Shown one piece after another: positions 20,448-20,825 of a DNA stretch of 20,825 bases. The DNA comes from a virus. The DNA is taken from positions 1 through 20,825 of IMG/VR virus record IMGVR_UViG_3300046792_000309, one strand, 5' to 3'. Each line of letters starts with the position of its first letter. Within the stretch, counting starts at the first letter, position 1. The position numbers were made by a program, and so were the translations under genes. Under the pieces are notes generated by a model. It saw only the letters and a program-made list of their open reading frames with translations, did not search any database and was not told the origin of the DNA.

Positions 20448-20654
20448 ATGACGAACAACGCGAGGGGGCCTGGTGAAACCCCGAGCGGCAGGGCGGCCCA
20501 CGACCGCTCCGACCGGCCCGGTAGCGGACCATCCAATCCGCAGCCGGGCCGGTTGCTGTCCGAACCCTGCCCCGTCTGCGGGGAACCTCAGAGCAGCTGG
20601 GTCGACACCGGGTCCGGCCCCGGCTACGTGATGCGCCGCGCGCATCAGCACTGA
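20448..20654 (+). CDS. 68-residue protein with a CxxC zinc-knuckle motif
   Basis: The product begins MTNNARGPGETPSGRAAHDR. The first 40 residues are Gly/Pro/Arg/Ser rich and probably disordered. CPVCGEPQSSW near 47-57 is a single CxxC, with His66 and His68 at the end as possible further metal ligands. I prefer ATG 20448 to the in-frame GTG 20427 because the promoter -35/-10 lies across the latter. It is transcribed away from the HTH gene and followed by a strong terminator, so it is a one-gene unit. No family is recognised; such short zinc proteins are often DNA-binding or host-takeover factors. Confidence 0.5.
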   Translation: MTNNARGPGETPSGRAAHDRSDRPGSGPSNPQPGRLLSEPCPVCGEPQSSWVDTGSGPGYVMRRAHQH

Positions 20655-20700
20655 TACCTTCCCGGTTGGCCCTCGAAAGCCCCAGGGGTGGGGAACGCAC

Positions 20701-20752
20701 CGCGCCCCATCGGCTCGCCCTGCAGGGACCGATGGGGCGCGATGCTGTTTTC
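20701..20752 (+). terminator. Intrinsic terminator
   Basis: A 13-bp perfect stem CGCGCCCCATCGG (20701-20713) and CCGATGGGGCGCG (20729-20741), then ATGCTGTTTTCT. It ends the short rightward gene. Confidence 0.85.
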
Positions 20753-20825
20753 TAGGCCGCCGCCACCGAGGTCGAGGGTCGGGGGGGGGGGGGGGGGGGG
20801 GCCGGCCCGGGGCCCCGCCCGGCGG
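20753..20825. other. Low-complexity contig end with a 21-G run
   Basis: A run of 21 G (20781-20801) is followed by 24 bases of only G and C. This looks like a sequencing or assembly artefact at a contig end rather than natural DNA. No feature is assigned. Confidence 0.6.

Noticed and set aside
1-20825. CRISPR arrays, insertion sequences, toxin-antitoxin or known anti-phage systems
   Set aside because: No regularly spaced array, transposase-like frame or recognisable defence domain was seen on either strand.

Overview
The window is the late half of a tailed-phage genome or prophage from a high-GC actinobacterial host. Evidence for this is the very GC-rich third codon positions, frequent GTG starts, tightly packed TGATG and ATGA junctions, and proteins of actinophage type. 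It holds no terminase, complete portal gene, integrase or replication gene. Both ends look truncated: base 1 falls inside a gene, and the right end is a 21-G homopolymer followed by GC-only sequence, which may be an assembly artefact. I therefore cannot say whether it is a free phage, a prophage or a metagenomic fragment. All protein names come from reading the sequence by eye; no search was run.

Positions 1-9062 (+) form the head and tail-assembly module. It contains the tail end of an upstream gene, a 169-base structured leader, an HK97-fold major capsid protein, a small protein, a putative glycosyltransferase-like protein overlapping a SAM methyltransferase, small virion proteins, a head-tail adaptor with an extra N-terminal Ig-like domain, a probable tail terminator, an HK97 gp10-like protein and the major tail tube. 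These are followed by the tail assembly chaperones, with a textbook -1 frameshift site (GGGTTTC, 6784-6790), and the tape measure protein. The phage is most likely a siphovirus. Positions 9066-13346 hold the tail tip: distal tail protein, Gp37-like hub, minor tail proteins and a probable receptor-binding protein. Positions 13343-15466 are the lysis cassette: a GH25-type muramidase with a strong internal start, a membrane-anchored coiled-coil protein, a holin and a 51-residue membrane protein. A Sec-exported LysM-NlpC/P60 hydrolase and a 30-residue membrane peptide follow. A bidirectional terminator (16570-16607) closes the rightward block.

Positions 16618-19094 are a leftward (-) accessory unit and the most unusual part. 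A good promoter (TTGCCG-N17-TATACT, 19066-19094) faces about 500 bases with no credible gene but many hairpins. These include GNRA tetraloops and three hairpins with UGARRGU loops repeated every 57-58 bases, so I propose a large structured RNA. Downstream lie four small genes: three orphans and a DUF2637-like membrane protein. Each is preceded by a hairpin with different stem sequence but the same RCCAG loop, ending exactly 19 bases before the start codon. That looks like an undescribed family of cis-acting RNA elements coordinating these genes.

Positions 19090-19531 have no gene but contain repeats and palindromes, some overlapping the promoter, and look like an operator or origin region. 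Positions 19532-20364 (-) are a two-gene unit: an HTH protein and an uncharacterised protein. A divergent promoter region with a 15-base palindrome (20395-20409) separates it from a short, apparently leaderless zinc-knuckle gene (20448-20654, +) ending at a strong terminator.
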